Program-made: the position numbers and the translations under genes
Notes under the pieces: model-generated
Databases searched by the model: none
What the model saw: the letters and a program-made list of their open reading frames with translations, nothing else
Told to the model about the DNA's origin: nothing
Part shown: positions 1 through 14,901 of the stretch, piece after piece
How positions within the stretch are numbered: the first letter of the stretch is position 1
Layout of the letters: every line of letters starts with the position of its first letter
Assembly (NCBI RefSeq): GCF_009379765.1
Contig: NZ_WHTD01000039.1
Location: forward strand, 1-54,545
DNA: 54,545 nucleotides
Origin: Actinophytocola sp.
GTDB taxonomy: Bacteria > Actinomycetota > Actinomycetes > Mycobacteriales > Pseudonocardiaceae
Reading direction: 5' to 3'

Positions 1-890
1 CCGACGCGGTGGGTGGTGACCAGGCCGGTCTCGCGCAGGATGCGGACCTGCTCGCTGACCGTGCTCGCCGGCAGCGCGCAGGTGCGGGCGAGGCCGGTGG
101 TCGACCTCGGCTCGCTCAGTGCGGCCAGCAGCGTGGCGCGGGTGCGGCCGATCAGCCGGTGCAGCTGCTCGGCCGGCTCGACCTGTTGCCAGAGCGCGGC
201 GATCCCGCGGGCCGGGTAGTCGATCGTCGGCGGCCAGGGTGGGTCGAGGCTCACGCCGACGCCGGGCCATTCGAAGACGCTGGGCATCAGCAGCATCCCG
301 ACCCCGTCCATGCGGCGTTCGGCGTTCGTGCCGAGGTCGACGGTCAGGGTGTGGTGCTCCCACCGGATCGCCGGGTGCAGGTCCGCGAGCGCCGCCGCCA
401 AGCCGCCGTCGACGAGGGCGCGGGTCCGGTGGGCGATGTCGGCCTCGAGGATGTCGCGGATTCTCGGCCACCAGGGCTCGATCAGGTTCCGCCAGACCGA
501 CTCCAGCACGTCCGCGAGCTGCGTCCGCGCCTCGGCCGGGTCGGTCGCGAACCTCCGGGCACCGGGCGAACGGGCCAGCTCGGCCGCCACCTGTGACTCG
601 GGGGTCGCGCGCACCGCGGCGATCTCGTCGTCGAACCGGGGGCTCGGGCCGGCCGGCGGTGGGCTGATGAAGTCCGGGCTGTAGCTGTGCCGGGACAGCA
701 CGTGCAGGAGCGGGGTGAGGTCGAGCCGGTCGAGCACCGGCGCCACGGCCCGCAACCACGGCAGGTGGTAGCCCTGGCGGTGCGGCTGGCTGAGCAGCCG
801 GACGGCGCTCGTGGTCTCCCGCAGTGGCGAGACGGCCCACCGGCACGTCATCGCGTCGACAGGGGTGGTGAATCGGAAGACGACGGCCAA
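1..890 (-). CDS. ArsR-type winged-helix regulator, DUF5937-like (3' end cut off by window)
   Basis: The minus-strand frame reads from a TTG at 890 and runs off the window edge. TTG is chosen because AAAGGA lies seven bases upstream and because the family's usual opening (a short strand, then a segment like WAVSPLRET) starts before the first ATG at 851. The long N-terminal part matches the DUF5937-type sensor module; the end holds a winged helix (LIGRTRATLLAALSEPRSTT, then a TVSEQVRILRETGLV recognition region) as in ArsR-family repressors. It is divergent to an MFS pump with 66 bases between starts, so it probably controls that pump. The ligand is not visible. Confidence 0.75.
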   Translation of the reverse strand, partial: MAVVFRFTTPVDAMTCRWAVSPLRETTSAVRLLSQPHRQGYHLPWLRAVAPVLDRLDLTPLLHVLSRHSYSPDFISPPPAGPSPRFDDEIAAVRATPESQVAAELARSPGARRFATDPAEARTQLADVLESVWRNLIEPWWPRIRDILEADIAHRTRALVDGGLAAALADLHPAIRWEHHTLTVDLGTNAERRMDGVGMLLMPSVFEWPGVGVSLDPPWPPTIDYPARGIAALWQQVEPAEQLHRLIGRTRATLLAALSEPRSTTGLARTCALPASTVSEQVRILRETGLVTTHRV

Positions 891-900
891 CCGCTGATCC

Positions 901-918
901 TTTCGGCTGAGACCGAAA
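901..918. promoter_or_regulatory. Candidate operator between regulator and MFS pump
   Basis: A dyad TTTCGG-N6-CCGAAA sits in the 66-bp divergent spacer, just upstream of both starts. Its position fits autoregulation by the ArsR-like protein and control of the MFS gene. This is inferred from symmetry only. Confidence 0.35.
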
Positions 919-956
919 TCATGTCGCGCCGCAGCGGGCGAGGCAAGTCTCCTGGC

Positions 957-2159
957 ATGACGACGCTCCTGCGCGCCCGCGGGCCGTTCCGGACGCTGTG
1001 GTGGTCCCGCGCCGTGTCGTTCACCGGCGACGGGATCGGCCGGACCGCGCTGGTGCTGACGGCTGCCGAGCACGGTCCGACCGCGGTGAGCCTGGTCCTG
1101 CTGGCGGTCGCGCTGCCGCGGTTCCTCGGCCCGATCGCCGGCGCGCTCGCGGACCGGATGGAGCAGCGCCGGCTGATGGCGGTGTGCGAGGTGGGCCAGG
1201 CGGTGACGTTCGCGCTGCTGGCCGTGTTCCTCCCGGCGCTGCCGGTGCTGCTCGCGCTGGTGCTGGTGACGAGCTGCTTCGCGACGGCGTTCGTGCCGGC
1301 CGGGCGCAGCGCGGTCCCGGCGCTGGTGGCCGGCGCGGACCTCGGGCGGGCGAACGCGTTGCTCGGCACCGCGTTCAACATCCAGCTCGCGCTGGGCCCG
1401 ACGATCGGCGGGTTCATGACCGAGTGGGGCGGGGCGCGCTGGGCGTTCGCCGTCAACGCGCTGGCGTTCGCGGTGTCCGCGCTGATCCTTCTCCGGCTGC
1501 CTGCCCTGCCGTCGCACTCGACCGACGGCCTGTGGTCGTCGACGGTGGCCGGCCTGCGCTACGTCGCGACGACGCCCGGCCCGCGCGCGCTCGTGACGTT
1601 CCTGTTCCTGGCGGTGTCGTTCGCGGCCATCGACAACGTGGCGCTCGTGTTCCTGGTCGAGGGCGACCTCGGCGGCTCAGCGGCGGACTTCGGCCTGGTC
1701 CAGGCCGCGTACGGGGTGGGCATGCTCGCCGCGTCGGGGGTGCTCGGCCTGGTCATGGGCCGCAACGCGGTGTGGCTGCTGGTGTCCGGTGTCCTGCTGG
1801 TCGCCACCGGCACCGCCGCGACCGCGGTCGCGCCCGCCCTGCTGGTCGCGGCGGCGTTGCAGGCGGTCGCCGGCATGGGTAACGCCGCCGAGAACATCGC
1901 CGGGGACACGCTCGTCCAGCGCCTCGTGCCCCGCCCCATGCTGGGCCGCGCGTTCGGCGCCACGAGCACCGCCGCCCAGCTCGGTTCGGCCACCGCCTAC
2001 CTGGTGGCCGCTCCCCTGCTGTCCGCCGCCGGTCCCAGAGTGACGTTCGTGATCGCGGGTGCCGGCACCGCGCTCGCGCTGCTGGTGGCCCTGCCCGCGC
2101 TACGCCGGGTCAGTCGAGATCGTCGTCCTCGCCGTCCGACACCGGGCCGCCACCTCTGA
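957..2159 (+). CDS. MFS transporter, drug-efflux type
   Basis: The product is a 400-residue inner-membrane protein with about twelve hydrophobic segments. The loop after TM2 has the MFS signature ([11 protein letters not shown]). It belongs to the large DHA3-like efflux group often paired with an ArsR or MarR repressor, here the divergent gene. The start is the ATG at 957; an in-frame ATG at 921 would add a charged 12-residue leader. The last 50 bases overlap the 3' end of ftsK on the other strand, so the final residues (an Arg/Pro-rich tail) may be a recent extension. Substrate unknown. Confidence 0.85.
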   Translation: MTTLLRARGPFRTLWWSRAVSFTGDGIGRTALVLTAAEHGPTAVSLVLLAVALPRFLGPIAGALADRMEQRRLMAVCEVGQAVTFALLAVFLPALPVLLALVLVTSCFATAFVPAGRSAVPALVAGADLGRANALLGTAFNIQLALGPTIGGFMTEWGGARWAFAVNALAFAVSALILLRLPALPSHSTDGLWSSTVAGLRYVATTPGPRALVTFLFLAVSFAAIDNVALVFLVEGDLGGSAADFGLVQAAYGVGMLAASGVLGLVMGRNAVWLLVSGVLLVATGTAATAVAPALLVAAALQAVAGMGNAAENIAGDTLVQRLVPRPMLGRAFGATSTAAQLGSATAYLVAAPLLSAAGPRVTFVIAGAGTALALLVALPALRRVSRDRRPRRPTPGRHL

Positions 2160-4613
2160 TCAGGTACAGCACGCTGTCCAGCTCGTCGGGTTTGATCAGC
2201 ACGTCGCGGGCCTTCGAGCCCTCGGACGGGCCGACCACGCCGCGGCTCTCCAGCAGGTCCATCAGCCGGCCGGCCTTCGCGAAGCCCACCCGGAGCTTGC
2301 GCTGCAGCATCGACGTCGAGCCGAACTGGGACGTCACGATCAGCTCCGCCGCCTGGATCAGCACGTCGAGATCGTCGCCGATGTCCTCGTCGATGTCGCG
2401 CTTCTCGCTCGCCTTCGCGGCCGTCACGCCGTCGGTGTACTCCGGCTGCGCCTGCTCCTTCACGAACGAGACCATCGCGTTGATCTCTTCGTCGGTGATG
2501 AACGCGCCCTGGACGCGGACCGGCTTCGACGCCCCCATCGGCAGGTACAGCCCGTCGCCCATGCCGATGAGCTTCTCGGCGCCGGGCTGGTCCAGGATGA
2601 CCCGCGAGTCGGTCAGCGACGACGTCGCGAAGGCCAGCCGGGACGGCACGTTCGTCTTGATCAGGCCGGTCACCACGTCGACCGACGGGCGCTGGGTCGC
2701 CAGCACCAGGTGGATGCCGGCCGCGCGGGCCTTCTGGGTGATCCGCACGATCGCGTCCTCGACGTCGCGCGGCGCGGTCATCATGAGGTCCGCCAGCTCA
2801 TCGACGATGGCCAGGATGTACGGGTACGGCCGGTACTCGCGCTCGGACCCGGGCGGCGCGGCGATCTCGCCGGTGCGCACCTTCTTGTTGAAGTCGTCGA
2901 TGTGCCGCACCCGGTTGACCTGCATGTCCTGGTAGCGCTGCTCCATCTCCTCGACCAGCCAGGTCAGCGCGGCCGCGGCCTTCTTCGGCTGCGTGATGAT
3001 CGGCGTGATCAGGTGCGGGATGCCCTCGTACGGCGTCAGCTCCACCATCTTCGGGTCGATCAGGATCATCCGGACCTCGTCCGGCGTCGCCCGCGCGAGC
3101 AGCGACACCAGCATCGAGTTGACGAAGCTCGACTTGCCCGAACCGGTGGAGCCCGCGCACAGCAGGTGCGGCATCTTCGCCAGGTTCGCGGTGACCATGT
3201 GGCCCTCGATGTCCTTGCCGAGGCCGATCACCATCGGGTGGGTGTCCTTGACCGCGGTGTTCGACCGCAGCACGTCACCCAGCCTCACCATCTCGCGGTC
3301 GGAGTTCGGCACCTCGATGCCCACCGCCGACTTGCCGGGGATCGGCGCGAGCACCGCACGTTGTCGGTGGCGACCGCGTACGCGATGTTCTTCGTCAGCG
3401 CGGTGATCTTCTCGACCTTCACCCCCGGGCCGAGCTCGACCTCGTAGCGGGTGACGGTCGGACCCCGGGTGAACCCGGTGACCTGCGCGTCGATCGCGAA
3501 CTGGTCCAGCACGCCGGTGATCGCCTCGATCATCGCGTCGTTGGCGCGGCTGCGGGCCTTGGGCGCCTCGCCCGCGGCGAGGATGTTCGGGTCGGGCAGC
3601 GTGTAGTCGCCGTCGACGACCCTGGTCAGCGTGAGCTGGGTGGCCTCCTTGGCCTGCGGGGTCTCCTTCACCTGCGCCGCGCGCGACCGCTTGCGCGGGG
3701 GCGGGGCGGGCGGCTCGGGCGGCGGGGGCACGTCCTCGGCACCGGTCTCGACCGCCGGCTCGGCGCCGTCGGAACCGGCCATCGCGGCCTGGCGGCGGCG
3801 GGACGGGCGGCGCAGCTTGGCCTCGGCCGGCGGGGCCTCCTCCTCGCCGGGCAGCTCGAGGCCCTCCTCGTAGTCCTCGTCCTCGGGTTCCATGCCCAGC
3901 TCGCGCAGCCGGGTCGGGATGTCGCGGAACCGCGTGCCGGTGAACACCAGCACGCCGAAGCCGAGCACCAGCACCAGCAGCGGGATCGCGACCCACGTCG
4001 TGACGCCCTTGGCGAGCATCCCGCCGGAGACGTAGCCGAGCGCGCCGCCCGCGTACATCCGGCCGTCGTTGTCCTCGGGCAGGTCGCTGAACACGTGCAG
4101 GATGCCCAGGAACGCCATGACGAACAGCAGCGTGCCGATGACGAGCCGCGGCCGCTTCTCCGGCTGCGGGTCCGAGCGCATCAGCGCGATGCCGATGACC
4201 AGCAGCGCCAGCGGCAACGCCATCGCGACCGCGCCGACCGACGAGCGCCCGCCGATCTCGAGCCAGTGGCCGACCGGTCCGGCGGCGTGCCACCAGATGC
4301 CGGCGCCGGCGATCACGCCGAGCGCGATCAGCCCGAACGCGAGCCCGTCGCGGCGGTGGGCGGGGTCGAGGTCCTTGGTGCGGCCCATGGTCCGGGCGAT
4401 CCCGCCGACGCCCTTGGCCAGCAGGCCCCAGCCGCCACGCAGACCGCGGCCGATCGCCCTGCTCAGGCCGCCCTTCTTACGAGCGGGTGGCCGGCGGGCG
4501 GGGGTTCGGGACCGGGACGTCGAGGTGCGGGACTTCGTGGTCGACCGGCTGCTGGTGCCCCCACGGGTACTTCGGCCCTTGGAGGTCTTGGAGGCTGCAG
4601 TCCGGTTCGCCAT
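2110..4613 (-). CDS. ftsK: DNA translocase FtsK/SpoIIIE (frameshifted)
   Basis: This is the septum-located DNA pump that clears chromosome ends during division or sporulation. A basic, Ser/Thr-rich N-terminus is followed by about four membrane segments (residues ~95-235), an acidic/Pro linker, the RecA-like motor with Walker [10 protein letters not shown] near residue 487 and Walker B MILIDPK near 517, and the C-terminal gamma winged helix that reads KOPS. About 834 residues are expected, normal for actinobacteria. The frame breaks near 3354-3356: after ATDNVR the expected continuation [17 protein letters not shown] is found one frame over, as if one G had been lost from a GGG run. Either a sequencing error or a true inactivating deletion. 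An alternative GTG start lies at 4622. Confidence 0.9.
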
Positions 4614-4725
4614 ACTCCACACGGTAGTCGGCTTTCACCACATGAGTCACTTCTGCCACACGGGCATCTTCCGTGACCCCAGCCCTCTGATTTGCCGGAG
4701 ATCCGGTTCGTGCGATGCTCGGGCC

Positions 4726-5541
4726 ATGGTCGCGCTGTTCCGCCGCACAACCGAGCCGACACGCCGTAGCGCCGGCGGTGGGTCCGTCTGGCGGGCGATG
4801 ACACTGGTCGACCGCGGCTTCGTCCGGCTCGTCGGCAAGCTGGAGATCACCGGCGAGATCCCGCCGTCGCTACGGAACCGGCCCGGGTTGATCGCGGCGA
4901 ACCACATCGGCATGTTCGACCCGTTCGTGCTGACCGCGGCGCTGCGCAAGAGCGGGGTGAACCCTCGGTTCCTGCTCACCGGCGGCCTGCTCGACGCCCC
5001 GGTCGTCGGCTGGGGGCTCCGGCAGGGCGGCAGCATCCGGGTGGACCGCGGCAAGAGCAACGTCGTCGAGGCGTTCGCGCGAACCACCGCGGCGCTGCGG
5101 TCGGCGACCGGGCCGCTGCTCGTCTACCCGGAGGGACGGATCAGCCACGAGCCGGGGCTGTGGCCGGAGCGCGGCAAGACGGGCGTGGCGCGGATGGCGC
5201 TGGCGGCGAACGTGCCGGTGATGACGATCAGCCAGTGGGGCGCGCACGAGGCCATGTACTGGGGCAGCAACGGGGTCCGCGGCTGGCGGGACCTCGTGCC
5301 GCCGCTGATGTCCTGGCTCCGCGCGGTACGCGCCCGGCCGACGTTCCAGGTCCACTTCGGACCGATCGTGGACCTGTCGGACCTGTCGGCGTCGACGCCG
5401 GGGGACGCGGTGCGCGCACACAAGCGGATCATGCGGGCGATCACCGACCAGCTGGTGCCGCTGCGCGCGGACGAGCCGGACACCCCGAAGGTCCACGACC
5501 CCACGAGACCGACCGACACCACCAGCCCCTGGCGCCCCTGA
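4726..5541 (+). CDS. 1-acyl-sn-glycerol-3-phosphate acyltransferase (PlsC-like)
   Basis: The 271-residue protein carries the PlsC/LPLAT signatures: block I NHIGMFD (NHx4D, residues ~58-64), the glycerophosphate-binding YPEGRIS region near 130, and block IV PVMTISQWG. It likely transfers an acyl chain to lysophosphatidate in membrane lipid synthesis, although LPLAT members also acylate other lipids. It is divergent to ftsK with a 112-bp spacer. The start is the ATG at 4726, with a possible -10 (GATGCT) six bases upstream; an internal ATG 24 codons later is possible. The last 20 residues are polar and poorly conserved. Confidence 0.85.
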   Translation: MVALFRRTTEPTRRSAGGGSVWRAMTLVDRGFVRLVGKLEITGEIPPSLRNRPGLIAANHIGMFDPFVLTAALRKSGVNPRFLLTGGLLDAPVVGWGLRQGGSIRVDRGKSNVVEAFARTTAALRSATGPLLVYPEGRISHEPGLWPERGKTGVARMALAANVPVMTISQWGAHEAMYWGSNGVRGWRDLVPPLMSWLRAVRARPTFQVHFGPIVDLSDLSASTPGDAVRAHKRIMRAITDQLVPLRADEPDTPKVHDPTRPTDTTSPWRP

Positions 5542-5542
5542 C

Positions 5543-5603
5543 CCGCGAGTCCCCCACTCGGGTACGGCGAGTCCCCCGTTCCCGTTGCGCGTGTCCCCGG
5601 TTC
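5543..5603. repeat. Three 21-22 bp GC-rich tandem units between convergent genes
   Basis: Three successive units, each around GCGAGTCCCCC or GCGTGTCCCC followed by GTTC-like bases, fill the spacer between the acyltransferase and the Lrp gene, which converge here. The units belong to the same family as the arrays at 19.3, 43.3 and 54.3 kb. Confidence 0.6.
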
Positions 5604-5607
5604 CCGT

Positions 5608-6093
5608 CTACCGGAACGGCGTGGTCCTGGCGCGGGTCGGGATCGCGGTGCCGGTGCGGACCGGGTTCAGCACGAACAACGTCGTGTAGCGCAACACGTC
5701 CGGGGAGTCCATCAGCAGGTGCTCGGCCGCCGAGTTGTGGTGGGCCATCCCGGACGTCGCCAGCACCACCACGTAGTCCCACTCCCCCGACACGTCGTAG
5801 ACCTGCTGGACCTCCGGCGCCGCCAGCAGCTTCTTCTCGAACGCCGCCAAATGGCGTTTCGACGCTCTTTCCATCGCCACCAGGCACACCGCCAGGATCA
5901 GGTTCGGGGTCACGCCCGGGTCGAGGATCGCGGTCGTGCGGGACAGCAGGCCCGTGTCGCGGTAGCCGACCAGCCGCCGCTGGACCCCGCTCGGCGACAG
6001 GCCCACGATCTCGCCCAGCGCTCGCAGGGTGCGGCCCGCGTCGGACTGGAGCTCGGCGAGCAGCCGGTGGTCGATGTCGTCCAGTTCCTTCAC
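5608..6093 (-). CDS. Lrp/AsnC family transcriptional regulator
   Basis: A 161-residue regulator: N-terminal winged helix (LDDIDHRLLAELQSDAGRT, recognition helix in GLSPSGVQRRL) and a C-terminal RAM/ligand-binding domain with the typical VYDVSGEWDYVVV strand. Such proteins sense amino acids and often govern amino-acid exporters. The gene is divergent to an EamA/RhtA-like transporter, which is its probable target. The start chosen is the GTG at 6093; upstream in-frame ATGs give a non-homologous extension. A perfect dyad overlaps this start (see site at 6093). Confidence 0.85.
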   Translation of the reverse strand: MKELDDIDHRLLAELQSDAGRTLRALGEIVGLSPSGVQRRLVGYRDTGLLSRTTAILDPGVTPNLILAVCLVAMERASKRHLAAFEKKLLAAPEVQQVYDVSGEWDYVVVLATSGMAHHNSAAEHLLMDSPDVLRYTTLFVLNPVRTGTAIPTRARTTPFR

Positions 6094-6107
6094 GCAACGA
6101 TGTTGCG
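6093..6107. promoter_or_regulatory. Candidate Lrp operator
   Basis: Perfect dyad CGCAAC-GAT-GTTGCG touching the regulator's start codon in the divergent spacer. Size and symmetry suit an Lrp dimer, suggesting autoregulation. No experimental consensus is available to compare. Confidence 0.4.
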
Positions 6108-6164
6108 TCCGGGCGGGAAAGGATTCAAGCGGTTTGCGCTGGTCATCGCATACCGTGGATACAC

Positions 6165-7145
6165 GTGACTGTCGAAACATCTACGCGGGTTACGGCCGGC
6201 ACCGGGCGCGGGACCGTGCTGATCACCCTGGCCTCGTTCAGCTTCGGGACGTCAGGGGTGCTCGCCAAGCCGACCATGGACGCCGGGCTCAGCCCGCAGC
6301 AGGTCACCAGCGTCCGCATCGGCCTGGCCGCGCTGGTGTTGCTCGCCGTGGTCGCGACGCGGCGGCCCGACCTGCTGCGCATCGACCCGGCCGACTGGAA
6401 GCTCCTCGCCGGCTACGGGCTCGTCGGCGTCGCGGGCGTGCAGCTGCTCTACTTCGCCGCGGTGTCGCGGATTCCGATCGGGATCGCGATGCTGCTGGAG
6501 TTCACCGCGCCGATCCTCGTCGCGCTCTGGGTGCGGTTCGTCCGCCGCACGGTGCTCCCGGCACGCATGTGGGTCGGCACCGTGCTCGCCATGCTCGGGC
6601 TCGCGCTGGTCGCCCAGGTCTGGCAGGGCCTGCGCCTCGACGCGATCGGCCTGCTCGCCGGCGTCGGCGCGGCACTCTGCGCGGCGGCCTACTTCATCGT
6701 CGGCGAGCGGGGTGCCGCCAGGATCGAGCCGCTCGGGCTCGTCACGTGGGGCATGGTCGTGGGCGCGGTCGCGATCTTCTTCCTCGCGCCGCCGTGGACC
6801 ATTCCCTTCGACCTGCTCGACGACGGCACCGACTTCGGCGGCTGGCACGTCCCGGTCTGGACGCTGCTCGTCGCCTGCGCGGTGATTTCGACGGCACTCG
6901 CCTACCTGCTGTCGATCTCCGCGCTCCGCGACCTGCCGGCCAACGTCGTCAGCGTGCTGGCCCTCGTCGAGCCGATCGTCGCCACCGCGCTGGCCTGGCT
7001 CATCCTGGGCCAGGCGCTCACCGTCGTGCAGGTCGCGGGCGCGGTGGTGCTGCTCATCGGCGCCACCGTGGTGCAGCTGGCGGCCAGGGCACCGGTCGTG
7101 CCCGATCTCCCTCCGGCGAGCGAGCATGTTCACCCCGTGGGCTGA
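6165..7145 (+). CDS. EamA/DMT family transporter (amino-acid or metabolite exporter)
   Basis: The 326-residue protein has ten hydrophobic segments arranged as two EamA repeats; each repeat ends in the usual Pro/Glu-containing helix (LLEFTAPILVALW and LALVEPIVATALAWLIL). RhtA-like members export threonine, homoserine or other metabolites. GTG at 6165 is chosen; a TACCGT hexamer eight bases upstream suggests a leaderless transcript. Regulation by the divergent Lrp protein is likely. Substrate not predictable. Confidence 0.85.
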   Translation: MTVETSTRVTAGTGRGTVLITLASFSFGTSGVLAKPTMDAGLSPQQVTSVRIGLAALVLLAVVATRRPDLLRIDPADWKLLAGYGLVGVAGVQLLYFAAVSRIPIGIAMLLEFTAPILVALWVRFVRRTVLPARMWVGTVLAMLGLALVAQVWQGLRLDAIGLLAGVGAALCAAAYFIVGERGAARIEPLGLVTWGMVVGAVAIFFLAPPWTIPFDLLDDGTDFGGWHVPVWTLLVACAVISTALAYLLSISALRDLPANVVSVLALVEPIVATALAWLILGQALTVVQVAGAVVLLIGATVVQLAARAPVVPDLPPASEHVHPVG

Positions 7146-7222
7146 CGACGTGGGACCCGTCACACCGCCAGGCTGGGAGCCGATACACAAGGCAACCTCA
7201 GCACGTGAGTAGGTGACCGGCC

Positions 7223-7330
7223 ATGAACAAGCCAACCCGGCGTGAGCAACGCAAGGCCCGACGTGCCCTGCTGCGGCAGGTCGTCACGGTCGGCTGCGCC
7301 GTGCTACTCGCCGCGGCCACCCAGCGCTGA
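7223..7330 (+). CDS. Small membrane-type protein of unknown function
   Basis: A 35-codon frame starts at ATG 7223 with AGGTGA six bases upstream. The product has a basic head (NKPTRREQRKARR) and one hydrophobic stretch (VVTVGCAVLLAAA), i.e. a single-pass peptide. Its end overlaps the end of the convergent DUF397 gene by 27 bp. The good ribosome site supports it; no family recognised. Confidence 0.45.
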   Translation: MNKPTRREQRKARRALLRQVVTVGCAVLLAAATQR

Positions 7331-7498
7331 CACCAGGCGCACCAACGCGGCCCGCTCGAACACGAGAACGGGGCCGACCGCGTTCTTGGAGTCGCGGACG
7401 GCCCCGCCCTCAGCCGGCCAGGCCAGCTCGACACAGTTGGTCGGGTCGCTGAAGCTAGTCTTCCTCCAGCTCAAAGATTCCGGCCGGGCGCTTCGCAT
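7304..7498 (-). CDS. DUF397 domain protein (WhiJ/Scr-associated small partner)
   Basis: A 64-residue protein with the complete DUF397 pattern: W-x-K-T-S-F-S, a short N-C-V-E-L segment, then VRDSKN and a hydrophobic FERAALVRLV tail. In Streptomyces such small proteins pair with an adjacent HTH protein, and the pairs influence development or behave like toxin-antitoxin modules (Scr1/Scr2). The ATG at 7498 lies inside the 3' end of the HTH gene (44-bp overlap), implying coupled translation. A second pair exists at 53.1-54.1 kb. Confidence 0.85.
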   Translation of the reverse strand: MRSARPESLSWRKTSFSDPTNCVELAWPAEGGAVRDSKNAVGPVLVFERAALVRLVSALGGRGE

Positions 7499-8357
7499 CG
7501 TGGTCCTCTCGCGGCGCTCCCAGCTCACTTGCCACCGTGGCAAGCCAGCTGCGGGAGTGTCCCTCGTCCAGGGCAATCCTAGAGAGTTCGGCAGCTACGT
7601 CTCGATAGCCGGCGATGGTGTCCTCACGCTCGAGGAAGAGAACCGAGGTGTCGTTCTCGATGAACAGAACGGGGTTCACCTCGGTGAACTCCATGAGCTG
7701 GAACGGTTTGCGACCGGCGTGGAAGCCGACCGCTTCGGGAACCACGCGAATCTCGACGTTGGGTCGCACGGACATGCTCAGCAGGTGATGCACCTGGCCG
7801 GACATGACGTCTCCGCCGGCCCCGGTGCGGCAGATCGCGTACTCGTCAATGAAGAACCGGAACTGCGGCGAGTGCCGCAGGTCGAAGACCTCCTGCCGCA
7901 GCCGCCGCACCTTCAGCTGATCAGGGATTTCCGCCGCGGGAATCGACGGCGTCGCCTTCATCAGAGCGGTCATGTAGTCGGTGGTTTGCAGCAGTCCAGG
8001 GATCACGGTCGTCTCGAAGCTGGTGATGGCGATTGCCGAGTCCTCCTGGGCGCTGAGCGTTGTCAGCTCCGGTGGGAGGCGGTTGCCGAACTCCTGCCAC
8101 CAGCCGCGTTCCGTTGCGCGCCTTGCCATCTCCATGAGCTCGCGCCGCTTCGGGCCGGTTATCCGCAGCACCCCGAGCACGCCCGACATGAGCTCCGCGC
8201 TGACCGGCCGCTTGCCGGAGATCATGCGGCTCACCATGCTGGGCGACCACTCGAGCTCCCGCGCCAGGGCGAGCTGGCTCATGTCGAGGACGTCCATCTG
8301 GCGGGACAGAGCCAATCCCAGCTCCCTGGACCGAATGGTCGGTTCTAGATCGTTCAT
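7455..8357 (-). CDS. XRE-family HTH regulator with DUF5753 sensor domain (WhiJ-like)
   Basis: The 300-residue protein has an N-terminal helix-turn-helix (MSQLALARELEWSPSMVSRM, residues ~25-45) and a C-terminal DUF5753 domain of about 170 residues, the layout of WhiJ-like regulators and of the antitoxin partner in Scr1-type pairs. ATG 8357 is the start: TAGGTT lies seven bases upstream, so the mRNA is probably leaderless. It is followed by an overlapping DUF397 gene. A 7-bp inverted repeat (GTTCTAG at 8342, CTAGAAC at 8368) brackets the start and may be an autoregulatory site. Confidence 0.87.
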   Translation of the reverse strand: MNDLEPTIRSRELGLALSRQMDVLDMSQLALARELEWSPSMVSRMISGKRPVSAELMSGVLGVLRITGPKRRELMEMARRATERGWWQEFGNRLPPELTTLSAQEDSAIAITSFETTVIPGLLQTTDYMTALMKATPSIPAAEIPDQLKVRRLRQEVFDLRHSPQFRFFIDEYAICRTGAGGDVMSGQVHHLLSMSVRPNVEIRVVPEAVGFHAGRKPFQLMEFTEVNPVLFIENDTSVLFLEREDTIAGYRDVAAELSRIALDEGHSRSWLATVASELGAPREDHDAKRPAGIFELEED

Positions 8358-8375
8358 GCGACCGAACCTAGAACG
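8356..8375 (-). promoter_or_regulatory. Promoter motif shared by both WhiJ-type pairs
   Basis: Read on the minus strand: CGTTCTA, five bases, GGTCGCAT. The same motif with a four-base gap occurs upstream of the second HTH gene (54155-54173). Here it contains the -10-like TAGGTT and ends on the start codon. Confidence 0.45.
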
Positions 8376-8457
8376 CCGGCACGCCCGGCCGGGACAACGC
8401 CGCGACCGGTTCACTCAGAGGAAGTCTGCGATTGTCTGCGTTTGCGAAGCCCGCAAG

Positions 8458-12704
<4,247 letters not shown>

Positions 12705-12746
12705 GTCATCTCCGACCGGCGAGAAGGATGTCAGGTTCCCTCGTTC

Positions 12747-13373
12747 TTACAGGCTTCGGGTGAGGCCCTTGACCCGCGCGACGGCCGTCTGCTCGCCCTC
12801 GAAGTCGAGCCTGACCTCGTCCCGGCCGAACGCGAAGAGCAGTAGCTCCCCCGGCTCGCCGGTGATGAGCACGGTGTTGGGCCCGCGCTTGACCACGGTC
12901 TCCTTGCCGTCCGGCCGGCGCAGGACGAGGCCGACGGGGCTGCGGCGGAGCGTCATCCGGCCGGCGCGGGAGACGCCGGCCCAGGTGACGGCGTCCCGCT
13001 CGGGGTCGGGGTCGCGGGGCTTCCAGCCGGGCCGGGCGCGGCGGACGTCCTCGTGGTGGACGAAGAGCTCGACCGAGTTCACGAGGCGGTCGACGGCCGG
13101 GATGCGGATGGGCGAGAACACCGGCGGGCCCTGCCGAACGAGGTCGACGAGCTCTGCCCACGGCTTGCGGGCGTAGCCGTCCTGGACCCGCTTGGTGTAC
13201 CCGGCGAGCGGCGTCAGCAGGATGCCGGGCGCGGCGTCGAGCCGGCGCTCCCGAACCACCAGGTGGGCGGCGAGGTCGCGGGTCTGCCAGCCCGTGCAGA
13301 GCGTCGGCTCGTCCGGACCCAGCTCGGTGAACAGGTCGCAGAGCGCCGCGCGCTCGTCGGTGGAGACAGCCAT
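12747..13373 (-). CDS. TIGR03085 family protein (mycothiol-dependent isomerase/DinB-like fold)
   Basis: The 208-residue protein matches the TIGR03085 group within the mycothiol maleylpyruvate isomerase N-terminal/DinB-like superfamily. Features seen: a helical start (ERAALCDLFTELGPDEPTLC), TRDLAAHLVVRERR with a metal-binding-type His, and FVHHEDVRRA. The members are presumed metal-binding and thiol-dependent but have no proven reaction. ATG 13373 has TAGGCT seven bases upstream, i.e. probably leaderless. It separates the two kinase paralogs on the same strand. Confidence 0.8.
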   Translation of the reverse strand: MAVSTDERAALCDLFTELGPDEPTLCTGWQTRDLAAHLVVRERRLDAAPGILLTPLAGYTKRVQDGYARKPWAELVDLVRQGPPVFSPIRIPAVDRLVNSVELFVHHEDVRRARPGWKPRDPDPERDAVTWAGVSRAGRMTLRRSPVGLVLRRPDGKETVVKRGPNTVLITGEPGELLLFAFGRDEVRLDFEGEQTAVARVKGLTRSL

Positions 13374-13398
13374 ACGGCCGAGCCTACCCGCGGGTAAC

Positions 13399-14868
<1,470 letters not shown>

Positions 14869-14901
14869 GCGCAGGATGCTACTGCGCGCGACACTGTCGT
14901 C

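Noticed and set aside
9..684. Plus-strand frames over the first 0.7 kb
   Set aside because: Shadows of the ArsR-type gene; products are Arg/Ala/Gly-rich with no domain.
14869..14901. LexA (SOS) box upstream of dinB
   Set aside because: No GAAC-N-GTTC-type dyad in the spacer; only a leaderless promoter for kinase B is visible.
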